Counted from the first letter of the stretch, positions 50,101-63,477 are shown. The stretch is DNA of 64,000 bases from Monoplex corrugatus (GCA_030674185.1 JAPXFY010000015.1:29563185-29627184); one strand, 5' to 3'. A program made the numbers and translations. The notes: generated by a model from the letters alone, not told the origin.

Positions 50101-53100
50101 TGAGAGTCAGTAGGAGTTATCTCCCATGTCGTAGATTTCCTCAAAATCCAACATAGTTTGAGGCACTCATTCACCTAGCATAGAAGCAGCCAAACGCACA
50201 AAACTGTAAGTTCAGAATATTCCCCAATAAAGGAATACCGAAGCCTACCTTTATACACCGCAACTACACCTACACACACTATGAGGATTAGAGCAATTCA
50301 CACAAGACATTCGTGCATGTTCAAGATTGACAAAGTCTTTTTTTTTGAACTGACCAAACACACACATATAGACAAGACAGAAGATATATATAGGGTTGTT
50401 TCCAAAGCATATAGGTAACAGTAAAGGAAATAAGAGGGAATCAGGGAGAATTTTTCAAGATGAACCAAGGAATGATAACTCTTGAGAGTCACGTAGGAGT
50501 TATCTCCCATGTTGTAGAATTTCTCATTATCCAATCTTCTTTGCGGCACAGATTCAGCTAGCATAGAAACAGCCACAAAGCACAAAACTGTACGCTCAGA
50601 ACATTCCCCAATAAAGGAATGCGCAAGCCTACCGTTATACCCAGCAACTACACCTACACACAACTCTGATGGTGGAGACAAATGCATACAACATATTGGT
50701 GTTATGTTCAAGTCTGACATAGTCTTTTATTCTTGAACTCATCCTACACACACATAATACGGATGACAGAACATATACAGGGTTGCTTCCAAGGCATATA
50801 GGTAACATTAAAGGAAATAAGAGGGAAACAGGGAGAATCTTTTAAGATTAACCAAGGATTGCAACTCTTGAGAGTCAAGTAGGAGTTATCTCCCATGTTG
50901 TAGATTTCCTCAAAATCCAACATAGTTTGAGGCACTCATTCACCTAGCATAGAAGCAGCCAAAACGCACAAAACTGTAAGTTCAGAATATTCCCCAATAA
51001 AGGAATACCGAAGCCTACCTTTATACACCGCAACTACACCTACACACAACTATGAGGGATTAGAGCAATTCACACAAGACATATGTCGCATGTTCAAGAT
51101 TGAGAAAGTCTTTTATTTTTTAACTGACCAAACACACACAGAAGACAGAAGATATATAGGGTGGTTTCCAAAGCATATAGGTAATAGTAAAGGAAATAAG
51201 AGTGAATCATGGAGATTTTTTCAAGATGAACCAAGGATGGTAACTCTTGAGAGTCACGTAGGAGTTATCTCCCATGTTGTAGAATTTCTGAAAATCCAAT
51301 CTTCTTTGCGGCACAGATTCAGCTAGCATAGAAACAGCCACAAAGCACAAAACTGTACGCTTAGAACATTCCCCAATAAAGGAATGCCCAAGCGTACCGT
51401 TGTACCCAGCAACTACACTTACACACAACTATGATGGTGGAGAGAAATGCATACAACATATTGGTGTCATGTTCAAGACTGACATAGTCTTTTATTCTTG
51501 AACTCACCATACACACACATAATACGGAAGACAGAACATATACGGGGTTGCTTCCCAGACATATAGGTAACATTAAAGGAAATAAGAGGGAAACAGGGAG
51601 AATCTTTTAAGATTAACCAAGGATTGCAACTCTTGAGAGTCACGTAGGAGTTATCTCCCATATCGTAGATTTCCTCAAAATACAATATAGTTTGATGCAC
51701 TCATTCACCTAGCATACAAGCAGCCAAAACGCACATAACTATAAGTTCAGAATATTCCCCAATAAAGAAATACCGAAGCCTACCTTTATACATCGGAACT
51801 ACTCCTACACACAACTCTGAGGGATTAGAGCAATTCACACAAGACATTCGTCGCATGTTCAAGATTGACAGTCTTTTCTTTTTGAACTGACCAAACACAC
51901 ACATATAGACAAGACAGAAGATATATAGGGTTGTTTCCAAAGCATATAGGTAACAGTAAAGGAAATAAGAGGGAATCAGGGAGAATTTTTCTAGATTAAC
52001 CAAGAATTGTAACTCTTGAGATCACGTAGGAGTTATCTCCCATGTTGTAGAATTTCTGAAAATCCAATCTTCTTTGCGGCACAGATTCAGCTAGCATAGA
52101 AACAGCCACAAAGCACAAAACTGTAGGCTCAGAACATTCCCCAATAAAGGAATGCGCAAGCCTACCGTTGTACCCAGCAACTACACCTACACACAACTCT
52201 GATGGTGGAGAGAAATGCATACAACATATTGGTGTCATGTTCAAGTCTGACATAGTCTTTTATTCTTGAACTCATCCTACACACACATAATACGGATGAC
52301 AGAACATAGACAGGGTTGCTTCCAAGCATATAGGTAACATTAAAGGAAATAAGAGGGAAACAGGGAGAATCTTTTAAGATTAACCAAGGACTGCAACTCT
52401 TGAGAGTCATGTAGGAGTTATCTCCCATATCGTAGATTTCCTCAAAATCCAACATAGTTTGAGGCACTCATTCACCTAGCATAGAAGCAGCCAAAACGCA
52501 CAAAACTGTAAGTTCATAATATTCCCCAATAAAGGAATATCGAAGCCTACCTTTATACACCGCAACTACACTTACACACAGCTATGAGATATTAGAGCAA
52601 TTCACACAAGACATTCGTCGCATGTTCAAGATTGACAAAGTCTTTTATTTTTGAACTGACGAAACACACACATATAGACAAGAGAGAAAATATATAGGAT
52701 TGTTTCCAAAGCATATAGGTAACAGTAAAGGAAATAAGAGGGAATCAGGGAGAATTTTTCAAGATTAACCAAGGATTGTAACTCTTGAGATCACGTAGGA
52801 GTTATCTCCCAAGTTGTAGAATTTCTCAAAATCCAATCTTCTTTGCGGCACAGATTCAGCTAGCATAGAAACAGCCACAAAGCACAAAACTGTACGCTCA
52901 GAACATTCCCCAATAAAGGAATGTGCAAGCCTACCGTTATAACCCAGCAACTACACTACACACAACTATGATGGTGGAGAGAAATGCATACAACATATTG
53001 GTGTCATGTTCAAGTCTGACATAGTCTTTTATTCTTGAACTCACCATGCACACACATAATACGGAAGACAGAACATATACAGGGTTGCTTCCAAGGCATA

Positions 53101-54112
53101 TAGGTAACATTAAAGGAAATAAGAGGGAAACAGGGAGAATCTTTTAAGATTAACCAAGGACTGCAACTCTTGAGAGTCACGTAGGAGTTATCTCCCATGA
53201 CGTAGATTTCCTCAAAATCCAACATAGTTTGAGGCACTCATTCACCTAGCATAGAAGCAGCCAAAACGCACAAAACTCTAAGTTCAGAATATTCCCCAAT
53301 AAAAAAAAATACCGAAGCCTACCTTTATACATCGGAACTACACCTACACACAACTATGAGGGATTAGAGAAATTCACACAAGACATTCGTCGCATATTCA
53401 AGATTGACAGTCTTTTATTTTTGAACTGACCAAACACACACAAATAGACAATACAGAAGATATATAGGGTTGTTTCCAAAGCATATAGGTAACAGTAAAG
53501 GAAACAAGAGGGAATCAGGGAGAATTTTTCTAGATTAACCAAGGATGGTAACTCTTGAGAGTCAAGTAGGAGTTATCTTCCATGTTGTAAAATTTCTCAA
53601 AATCCAATCTTCTTTGCGGCACAGATTCAGCTAGCATAGAAAACAGCCACAAAGCACAAAACTGTAGGCTCAGAACATTCCCCAATAAAGGAATGCCCAA
53701 GCCTACCTTTCTACCCAGCAACTACACCTACACACAACTATGACGGTGGAGAGAAATGCACACAACATATTGGTGTCATGTTCAAAACTGACATAGTCTT
53801 TTATTCTTGAACTCACCATACACAGAACATATACACAGAATATATAAGGAAGACAGAACATATACAGGGTTGCTTCCAAGGCACATAGGTAACATTAAAG
53901 GAAATAAGAGGGAAGCAGGGAGAATCTTTTAAGATTAACCAAGGATTGCTACTCTTGAGAGTCACCTAGGAGTTATCTCCCATGTCGTAGATTTCCTCAA
54001 ATTTCAACATAGTTAGAGGCACTCATTCACCTAGCATAGAAGCAGCCAAAACGCACAAAACTGTAAGTTCAGAATATTCCCCAATAATGGAATACCGAAG
54101 CCTACCTTTATA
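44137..54112 (+). repeat. Dimeric A/B satellite, 13 dimers of about 767 bp
   Basis: A monomers start with CACCGCAACTAC (or a variant) at 44141, 44906, 45676, 46430, 47200, 47969, 48733, 49492, 50256, 51026, 51791, 52558 and 53330. B monomers start with CCCAGCAACTAC at 44521, 45291, 46049, 46813, 47583, 48351, 49109, about 49873, 50640, 51405, 52173, 52943 and 53714. Each monomer is about 380 bp. A and B are clearly related but differ throughout, whereas copies of the same type are nearly identical. Every monomer carries TCTTTTAT within a dyad of GTTCAAG and CTTGAAC arms (shorter in A). Minus-strand frames of 60-154 codons recur (for example around MGDNSYVTLKS), but their A-versus-B differences mostly change amino acids, which argues against a protein. 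Confidence 0.93.
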
Positions 54113-57100
54113 CACCGCAATTACACCTACACACAACTATGAGGGATTAGAGAAATTCACACAAGACATTCATCGCATGTTCAAGATTGACATATTCATA
54201 AAGTGCAAAACTGTAACCTCAGAACATTCCTCAATAAAGGAATGCAGAAGACCACTTTATACATCGCAAGTACACCTACACACAACTATGAGGGAGGTGA
54301 GAAATGCAATAAACATATTGGTCTCATCTTCAAGATTGACATAGTCTTTTATTTTTGAACTGACCAAACACACACATATAGACAAGACAGAAGATTGTTT
54401 CCAAAGCATAGAGGTAACAGTAAAGGAAATAAGAGGGAAGCAGGGAGAATTTTTCAAGATTAACCAAGGATTGTAACTCTTGAGAGTCACATAGGTGTTA
54501 TCTCCCATGTTGTAGAATTGTTCAAAATCCAATCTTCTTTGCGGCACCGATTCAGTTAGCATAGAAACAGCCACAAAGCACAAAACTGTACGCTCAGAAC
54601 AATCCCCAATAAAGGAAAGCCCAAGCCTACCTTTCTACCCAGCAACTACACCTACACACAACTATGATGGTGGAGAGAAATGCACACAACATATTGGTGT
54701 CATGTTCAAGACTGACATAGTCTTTTATTCTTGAACTCACCTTACACACACATAATACGGAAGCAACATATACAGGGTTGCTTCCAGAGGACATAGGTAA
54801 CATGAAAGGAAATAAGAGGGAAGCAGGGAGAATTTTACAGATTAACCAAGGATTATAACTCTTGAGAGTAACGTAAGAGTTATCTTCCATGTAGAATTTC
54901 ACAAAATCCAACATAGTTTGCGCTACCCATTCAGCTAGCATAGGAGCAGCCACAAAGCACAAAACTGTAATCGCAGAACATTCTCCAGAAAGGAATGGCC
55001 GAGAATAACCTTAAACCCTGCTATACACCTAACACACAACAATGAGGGAGGAGAGAATTTCACACAACATATTGGTCTCATGTTCAAGATTGACATAATC
55101 TTTTATTCTTGAACTGACGAAACACACACACATAGACAAGACGGAACATATACATGGTTGCTGCCATGGCATGAGTTATCTTCCATGTTGTAGAATTTCT
55201 CAAAATCCAACATAGTTTGCGCTACCCATTCAGCGAGCATTGCAGCAGCAACAAAACACAAAACTGTAAGCTCAAACCATTACGCCGAAATTAATGGCCA
55301 AGACATCCTTCTACCCTGCAACTACACCTGCACAAAACTATGAGGTAGGAGAAAAATTCACACAACATATCGGTCTCATGTTCAAGATTGACATAGTCTT
55401 TTATTCTTGAACTGACCAAACACACATACACAAGACAGAACATATACAGGGTTGCTTTCAAGACATATAGGTAATACTAAAGGAATTAAGAGGGAAGCAG
55501 GGAGAATTTTAAAGATTAACCAAGGATTATACTCTTGAAAGTCACGTAGCAGTTATCTTCCATATTATAGAATTTCTCAAAATCCAACGTAGATTCAGCT
55601 ATCCATTCAGCTAGCATAGAAGCAGCCACAAAACACAACACTGTAAGCTGAGAACATACTTCAGAAAGGAATGGCCGAGAATACCCTTATACCCTGCAAT
55701 AAACCTACACACAACTATGAGGGAGGAGAGAAATACACACAACATATTGGTCATGTTCAAGATTGACATAGTCTTTCATTCTTGAACTGACCAAACACAC
55801 ACACAGAACATATACAGGGTTGCTTTCAAGGCACATAGGTAACATGAAAGGAAATAAGAGGGAAGCAGGGAGAATTTTACAGATTAACCAAGGATTATAA
55901 CTCTTGAGAGTAACGTAAGAGTTATCTTCCATGTAGAATTTCACAAAATCCAACATAGTTTGCGCTACCCATTCAGCTAGCATAGGAGCAGCCACAAAGC
56001 ACAAAAATGTGAGCACAGAACATTCTCCAGAAAGGAATGGCCGAGAATACCCTTAAACCCTGCAATACACCTACACACAACAATGAGGGAGGAGAGAAAT
56101 TCACACAACATATTGGTCTCATGTTCAAGATTGACATAGTCTTTTATTCTTGAATTGACGAAACACCCACACATAGACAAGACAGAAACTATACAGGGTT
56201 GCTGCCAAGGCGTATAGGCAACAAGAAAGGAAATAAGAGGGAAGCGGGTAGCATTTTAAAGATTAACTAAGGATTATAACTCCTGAGAGTCAAATAGGAG
56301 TTATTTTCATGTTGTAGAATTTCTCAAAATCCAGCATAGTTTGCGCTATTCATTCAGCGAACATTGCAGCAGCAACAAAGCACAAAACTGTAAGCTCAAA
56401 GCATTACGCCTAAATTAATGGCCGAGCCACCCTTCTACCCTGCAACTCCACCAACAGACAACTATGAGGGAGGAGAGAAATTTACACAACATATCTTCCA
56501 TGTTGTAGAATTTCTGAAAATCCAAAATAGTTTCAGCTATCCATTGATCTAGCATAGAAGCAGCCATAAAGCACAACACTGTAAGCTGAGAACATACTCC
56601 AGAAAGGAATGGCCGAGAATACCCTTATACCCTGCAATACACCTACACACAACTGTGAGCGAGGAGAGAAATACACACAACATATTGGTCTCATGTTCAA
56701 GATTGACATAATCTTTTATTCTTGAACTGACCAAACACACACACATAGACAAGACAAAACATATACAAAGTTGCTTTCAAGGCACATAGGTAACATGAAA
56801 GGAAATAAGAGGGAAGCAGGAGAATTTTACAGATTAACCAAGGATTATAACTCTTGAGAGTCACGTAGGAGTTACCTTCCATGTAGAATTTCTCAAAATC
56901 CAACATAGTTTGCGCTACCCATTCCTCAAAATCCAACATAGTTTGCGCTACCCATTCAGCTAGCATAGGAGCAGCCACAAAGCAAAAAACTGTAAGCACA
57001 GAACATTCTCCAGAAAGGAATGGCCGAGAATACCCTTATACCCTGCTATACACCTGCACACCGCAATGAGGGAGGAGAGAAATTCACACAACATATTGGT

Positions 57101-57634
57101 CTCATGTGCAAGATTGACATAGTCTTTTATTCTTGAACTGACGAAACACACATACATAGACAAGACAGAGCATATACATGGTTGCTGCCAGGCATGAGTT
57201 ATCTTCCATGTTGTAAAATTTCTCAAAATCCAACATAGGTTGCGCTACCCATTCAGTGAGCATTGCAGCAGCAACAAAGCACAAAACTGTAAACTCAAAC
57301 CATTACGCCGAAATTAATGGCCAAGCCACCCTTCTACCCTGCAACTACACCTGCACAAAACTATTAGATAGGAGAGAAATTCACACAACATATTGGTCTC
57401 ATGTTCAAGATTGACATAGTCTTTTATTCTTGAACTGACCACACACACACACATAGACAATACAGAATATATACAGGGTTGCTTCCAAAGCATATAGGTA
57501 ACACGAAAGGAAGTAAGAGGGATGCAGGGAGAATTTTAAAGATTAACCAAGGATTATAACTCTTTAGAGTCACGTAGGAGTTATCTTCCCTGTTGTAGAA
57601 TTTCTAAAAATCCAACATAAGTCGTGCTCCCCAT
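54113..57634 (+). repeat. Diverged edge of the A/B satellite
   Basis: An A monomer starting at 54113 is cut near 54190 by an internal deletion. The next monomers start at about 54262, 54636, 55016, 55314, 55692, 56058, 56438, 56630, 57041 and 57337. Several are shortened to about 190 or 300 bp. They belong to further subfamilies, marked by GGAATGGCCGAGAATACC or by GCCGAAATTAATGGCC. The pair at 55016 and 55314 is repeated at 57041 and 57337, giving a second higher-order period of about 2.0 kb. About 38 bp are locally duplicated at 56890-56960. This is the pattern expected at an old array edge. Confidence 0.88.
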
Positions 57635-60600
57635 TGTATAGTATTGTATTAAACTTTTTTGATTGTGTGATATTGTCCTTATTGTATATTATCGTATTAT
57701 ATTGTACTTATTGTATTGCATCGTATTGTATTGTACCTATTGTATTGTATCGTATTTTACTTACTGTATTGTATCGTATTGTATTGTACACATTGTATCG
57801 TATCATATTGCATTGTACTTATTTTATTGTATTGTACTTATTCTATGTTATCGTATTGTATTGTATTGTATTTATTGTATTGTATGGTATTGCATTGCAC
57901 TTATTGAATTGTATCGTATTGTGTTGTAGTTATGGTATTGTATCGTGATGTAATGTACTTATTGCATTGTATCATATTGTATTGTACTTATTGTAATGTA
58001 TCATATTGTATTGTACTTATTGTACATGTATTGTATCGTACTTATTGTATTGTACAGTATTGTATTGTACTTATTGTATTGTATGATGTTTTATTGTTTT
58101 TATTGTATTGCATCGTATTGTATTGAACTTATTGTATTGTATCGTATTTTATTGTACTTATTGTATTGTATCGTATTGTATTATACTGATTGTATTGTAT
58201 TATATTGTACTAAATGTGTTGCATTGTATTATACATATTGTATTGTAGTATCGTATTGTATTTGTCTTATTGTATTGTATCGTATTTTTTTGTACTTATT
58301 CTATGTATTTTTTGTACTTATTGTATTGTATCCCATTCTATTGTACTTATTTTGATAGATCGTATTCTGCTTTACTTACTGCATTCTATCGTATTTTATT
58401 GTACTTATTGGATTGTATCGTATTGTATTGTACTTATTGCATTGTATCGTGTTGTATTGTACTTAATGTAGTCTAGTGTATGGTACTATATTGTACCTAT
58501 TGTATTTTATCGTATTGTATCGTACTTATTGCATGTATCGTATTGGATTGTACTTTTGTATTGTATCGTATTGTATTATACTTGATGTATTGTATCGTAT
58601 TGTATTGTACTTTCGGTACACAACTGTATTGTTTTGTTTTGTACTTATTGTATTGTATCGTATTGTATTGTACCGTATTGTATTCTAATTATTGCATTGT
58701 ATCGTATTGTATTGTACTTTTTGCATTGTATCGTATTGTATTGTACATATTGTATTCTACTATATTGCATTGCTCTTCTTGTCTTGTATCGTTTTGTATT
58801 GTACTTATTGTGTTGTATCGTATTGTATTGTACTAATTGTATTGTATCGTATTGTACCCATTGTATTTATTGTATTGTATAGTATTGCATTGTATTGTAC
58901 TTATTGTATTGTATAGTATTGTATTGTACTTACTGTAGTGTATTGTACTTGTATTGCATCGAACTGTATTGTACTCACTGAATTATATCATAGCGTATTG
59001 TACTTATTGTATTGTACTTTTTGTTTGTGTCGTATTGTATTGTTTCGTATTGTATTGTACTCATTTTGTTATATCGTATTGTATTGTACTTACTGTATTG
59101 TATCGTATTGCTTTGTACTTATTGTATTGTTTCGTATTGGATTTTACTTGTGGTATTGTATCGTATTTGATTGTACTTATTGTATGGTATCATACTGTAT
59201 TGTACTGATTGTAACGTGAGTATTGCATTTATCGTACTGTACTGTACTTAATATGTTGTATCGCATGGTATTGTCCTTATTGTATTGTATTATTTTGTAT
59301 TTTACTTATTTCATTGTATCGTATTTGCATTGTACATATTGTATTGTATTGTGTTGTATAGTAATTGTATTATATCGTATTGTGTTTTTTATTGTATTTA
59401 TCGTATTGTATTGTACATATTGTACACAACTGTATTGTATCGTATTGTATTTATTGTATTGTATCGTATTGTATTGTACTACTGCATTGTCTCGTATTGC
59501 ATTGTACTTATTGTATTGTACCGTATGGTATTGTATTGTATCGTATTGTACTTATTGTATTGTATCGTATCGTTTTGTACTTATTGTATTGTATCGTACT
59601 GTATTGCAGTTATTGTATTGTATCATATTGTATTTATTGTATTGTATCGTATTGTATTGTATTTATTGTGTTGTATTGTTCTGTATTGCACTTATTGTAT
59701 TGTATGTATTGTACTTGTTGTATTGTATAGTATTGTATTGTACTTATTGTATCGTAGTATATTGTACTTATTGTATTGCATCGTATTGTATTGTACTCCC
59801 TGTATTGTATTGTATCACATTGTATTGTACTTATTGTACCCAACTGCATTGTTTCGTATTGTACTGATTGTTTCGTTTGTATTGTATTTTACTTATTGTA
59901 TTGTACCATGTTGTATCGTACTTATTGAAATGTATCGTATTGTATTGTACTTCTTGTATTGTATCGTTTGTATTGTATTTATTGTATTGTATTTGATGGC
60001 AATGCATTGTACTATTGATTGTACGTATTGTTTTGTACTTATTGTATTGTATGACATTGTTCTTAATGTATTGTATGGTATTGTATTGTACTTATCGTAT
60101 TGTATCGTATTGTAATATACGTATTGTATTATATGGTATTGTATTGTACTTATTGTACACAACTGTATTGTTTCGTACTGGACTTATTCTATTTTATCGT
60201 ATTGTATTGTACTTATTGTATTGTACGTATTGTATTGTATTTATTGCTTTGTATCGTATTTGTATTGTTCCTATTGTGTTGTATCGTATTGTTTTGTACT
60301 TATTTTGTATTGGTATGTATACGTATTGTATTGTATTTATTGTGTATTGTATGTATATGTACTTGCTTCTATTGCATAGTATTGTATTTGATTGTACTTA
60401 TTGTATCGTATATGTATTGTAGCTTATTATATTTTATACTTATTGTATTGTTTCGTATTGTTTTTGTTACTTATTGTATTGCATAGTATTGTATTGTACT
60501 TATTGTATTGTATTCATATTATATTGTACTTTATTTGAATATGTATCGTATGTATATTGTATTTGTATTGTAATGTAATCTGATTGTATTGTACTTAATG

Positions 60601-62871
60601 TATTGTGTCGTATTCAATCGTACTTATTGTATTGTATCCTATTGTATTGTACTTATTGTATTATGTCGTATTGTATTGTACTTATTGTATGTATCATATT
60701 GTATTGTACGTATTGCATTGAATCGTATTATAGTTTATTATTGCATTTTATCATATTGTATTGTACTTATTGTATTTATCGTATGGTATTGTACATATTG
60801 TATTGTATCCTATTGTGTTGTAATATTGTATTGCATCGTATTGTGTTGTACTCATTGTATTGTGTTTTATTGTATTGTACTTATTGTATTGGATCGTATT
60901 CTAATAGACATAGTGTATTGTATCGTATTGTATTGTACTTATTGTATTGTATCGTATTGCATTGTACTTATTGTATTGAATTGTATTGTATTGTGCTTTT
61001 TGTATGTATCATATTGTATTGTACTTATTGTATTATTTCGTATTGCATTGTACTTATTGTACTGTATGCTATGGTATTGTACTTATTGTATTGCACCGTA
61101 TCGTCTTGTATTGTATGATATTTTTTGTGTTTATTGTATTGTATCGAATTGTGTTAAGCTTATTGGATTGTATCGTATTTTATTGTACTTATTGTACACA
61201 AATGTATTGTTTCGTATTGTACTTATTGTATTGTATTGTAGTTATTGTATTGTACCGTATTGTATTGCACTTTTTGCATGTATCGTATTGTATTGTACTT
61301 CTGGTATTGTATCGTATTGTATTGTACTTATTGTATTGTATCGTATTGTATTGTATTGTTCTTATTGTAATGTATTGTATTTTATTGTACTCATTGTGTT
61401 GTATCGTATTTTATTGTACTTTTTGTATGTCTCGTATTGTGTTGTACTTTTTGTATTTTATCGTATTGTATTGTACTATTGTATTGTATTGTAAATATCA
61501 TACCTATTGTATTGTATCGTATGGTATTGTATTTTATTGTATTGTACCGAATGGTATTGTATCGCATTGTACTGTATCGTATTGTATTGTGTACTTATTG
61601 CATTGTATAATATTGTATTGTACTTATTGTATTGCATTGAATTGTATTGTACTTATTTTTATATTGCATCGTATTGTATTGTACCTATTGTATTGTATCG
61701 TATTGTAGTTACTGTTTTGTATTGCATTGTATTTATCATATTGCAAGGTACTGTACTGTACTTATCTATTGTATCGTATTGTTTTGTACTTATTGTATTG
61801 TATCATATAGTATTCTACTTAGTCCATTGTATCGTATTGTATTGTACTTATTGTACTGCATCGTATTGTATTGTACTTATTTGTTGTATCATATTGTATT
61901 GTATCGTATTGTATTGTACTTATTGTGTTGTATCGTATCGTATTGCATTGTACTTATTGTATTGTATTGTATTGATTGTATTGCATGTACTTATTGTATC
62001 GTATGGTATTGCCTCGTATGTATTTCATTGTATCGTATTGTACTTATTTTATCGTATCGTAATGTTATTATATATTGCATTGTATCGTATTAAATTCTAC
62101 TTTTTGTTTGTATCGTATTGCATTGTACTTATTGTATTGCATCCTATTGTATTTACTGATTGTATTGTATCGTATCGTCTTGTATTGTACTTATTGTATT
62201 GTATAATATTGTATTGTATTTATTGTATTGTATAATATTTTATTGTACTTATTGCATTGTATTGTATTGTACTGTTGTATTGTATCGTATTGTATCTACT
62301 TATTGCATTGTGTCGTATAGTATTTTACTTAGTCCAATGTATCGTATTGTATTGTAATTATTGTATTGGATCGTATTGTATTGTACTTATTGTATTGTAT
62401 CGTGTCGTGTTGTACTTATTGTATTGTACCATATTGTATTTTACTTACTGCATTGTGTCCTATTGTATTGTTTTTCTTGTATTGTATCGTATTGCATTGT
62501 ACATATTGTATTGTATCCCATTGTACTGTACATATTGTATTGTATCGTATCGTCTTGTATTGTACTATTGTATTGCATCGTATTGTATTGTACTTATTGT
62601 ATTGTATCGTATTGTATTGTACTTATTGTATTGTATAGTATTGTATTGTACTTATTGTATTGTAGTGTATTGTACTTCTTGAATTGCATCGTATTGTAGT
62701 GTACTCACTGTATTGTATCGTATTGTATTGTACTTATTTTATTGTACTTTTTTTTTATCGTATTGTATTGTGTTGTATCGTACTGTATTGCACTTATTGT
62801 GTTATCCCGTATTGTATTGTTCTTATTGTATTGTATGGTATTGTAATGTACTTATTATATTGTATCGTATT
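57635..62871 (+). repeat. Minisatellite of about 29 bp
   Basis: The consensus is TATTGTATTGTACTT followed by ATTGTATTGTATCG, about 180 copies, built from five-base units TATTG, TACTT and TATCG. The unit contains no stop codon in any + frame, so frames of up to about 300 codons appear (Cys, Ile, Val, Leu, Tyr only). Three overlapping frames are open at once and change phase with every 29-bp step, so none is a gene. Variant units such as TACACAACTGTATTG (about 58617, 59422, 60155) and TTTTTGTATGTATC mark higher-order structure. A period of about 510 bp links 61800 with 62315. The left junction with the A/B satellite is at CCCATT, sharing ATT. Confidence 0.93.
61803..62104 (+). repeat. Left arm of a 300-bp inverted repeat
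   Basis: This segment from TCATATAGTATTCTAC to AAATTCTACTTTT is repeated in reverse complement at 63691-63987 with very few differences, including rare variant units (for example GCCTCGTATG and ATGTTATTATATATTGC). Confidence 0.9.
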
Positions 62872-62875
62872 GTTT

Positions 62876-62947
62876 GATGAAATGACGTTCCAATATTTGA
62901 ATTTATCAACCATGTGAGTGGGGATGTCGGGGAACGATCATTTCATC
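62876..62947. repeat. 72-bp element with 16-bp inverted ends
   Basis: GATGAAATGACGTTCC at 62876-62891 is complementary to GGAACGATCATTTCATC at 62931-62947, with one extra base in the right arm. It sits between the minisatellite and the relic LINE. It could be a tiny MITE-like remnant or a foldback structure. Confidence 0.7.
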
Positions 62948-63477
62948 AGACAGCAGATGCACATCAGAAATAGCCGCAGAATCGGCCAAGCCAAACAGCA
63001 TTCAAGAAGATGACAAGCATTCTTACCAACAAATGCCTATCAGTTAACATCAGAAGAGAGTTTTGAATGTTATATAGAACCAATACTGTTGTAGGATCGA
63101 GCGTGGACAGTCACAAACAAAGCCAGAACAAGATTGAGGCAGCCGAGATGTGGTTTCTAAGAAATGTTGAGGTTCCATGGACAGCAAAGAAAACAACGAA
63201 CAGTTTGATGAGGCAGACACAAGTAGATCACTCATAAGGAAGATTAGAAAAGACAGGCAACATTTATAGCCATTTATGAGGAAGGGATTTGGAGCACCTG
63301 TCACAACGGAAAGCTGGAGGAAAGAGAGCACCGGTAGACCCAGGGAGAAAAATGCTGGACGGACTTGCAGAGTGGCTGGGGACGAGGAGGGTGGGAGATG
63401 CTAGGGGCAACGAGAGATAGAGGCAGATGGAGGTCCGTGATCGCCAACGCCATGCGGCAGGGCACCTGATGATGATC
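62948..63477 (+). pseudogene. Relic C-terminus of an RTE-like LINE reverse transcriptase
   Basis: Broken reading frames give pieces of a LINE C-terminal region in order: HIRNS with RIGQAK, FKKMTSILTNKCLSVNI, CYIEPILL, WTVTNKARTRL, EAAEMWFLR, MLDGLAEWLGTRRVGD, and RWRSVIANAMRQGT with TGA at 63467-63469. At least four frameshifts and several internal stops show that it is dead. The stop is followed by TGATGATGATCG, like the short 3' tails of RTE-type elements. It is unrelated to the L2-like copies in this window. The clade is assigned from remembered motifs and is moderately sure; the LINE origin itself is firm. Confidence 0.82.

Noticed and set aside
60589..61494. 301-codon membrane-like Cys/Tyr/Ile protein
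   Set aside because: It is low-complexity translation of the 29-bp minisatellite. Overlapping frames are equally open, and the hydrophobicity comes from the repeat.
57635..62871. CRISPR-like array
   Set aside because: The 29-bp unit is tandem without unique spacers, degenerate and eukaryotic, and no cas genes are near.
63050..63331. 93-codon minus-strand frame as a gene
   Set aside because: It is antisense to the relic LINE, whose + strand pieces match a reverse transcriptase C-terminus in order.
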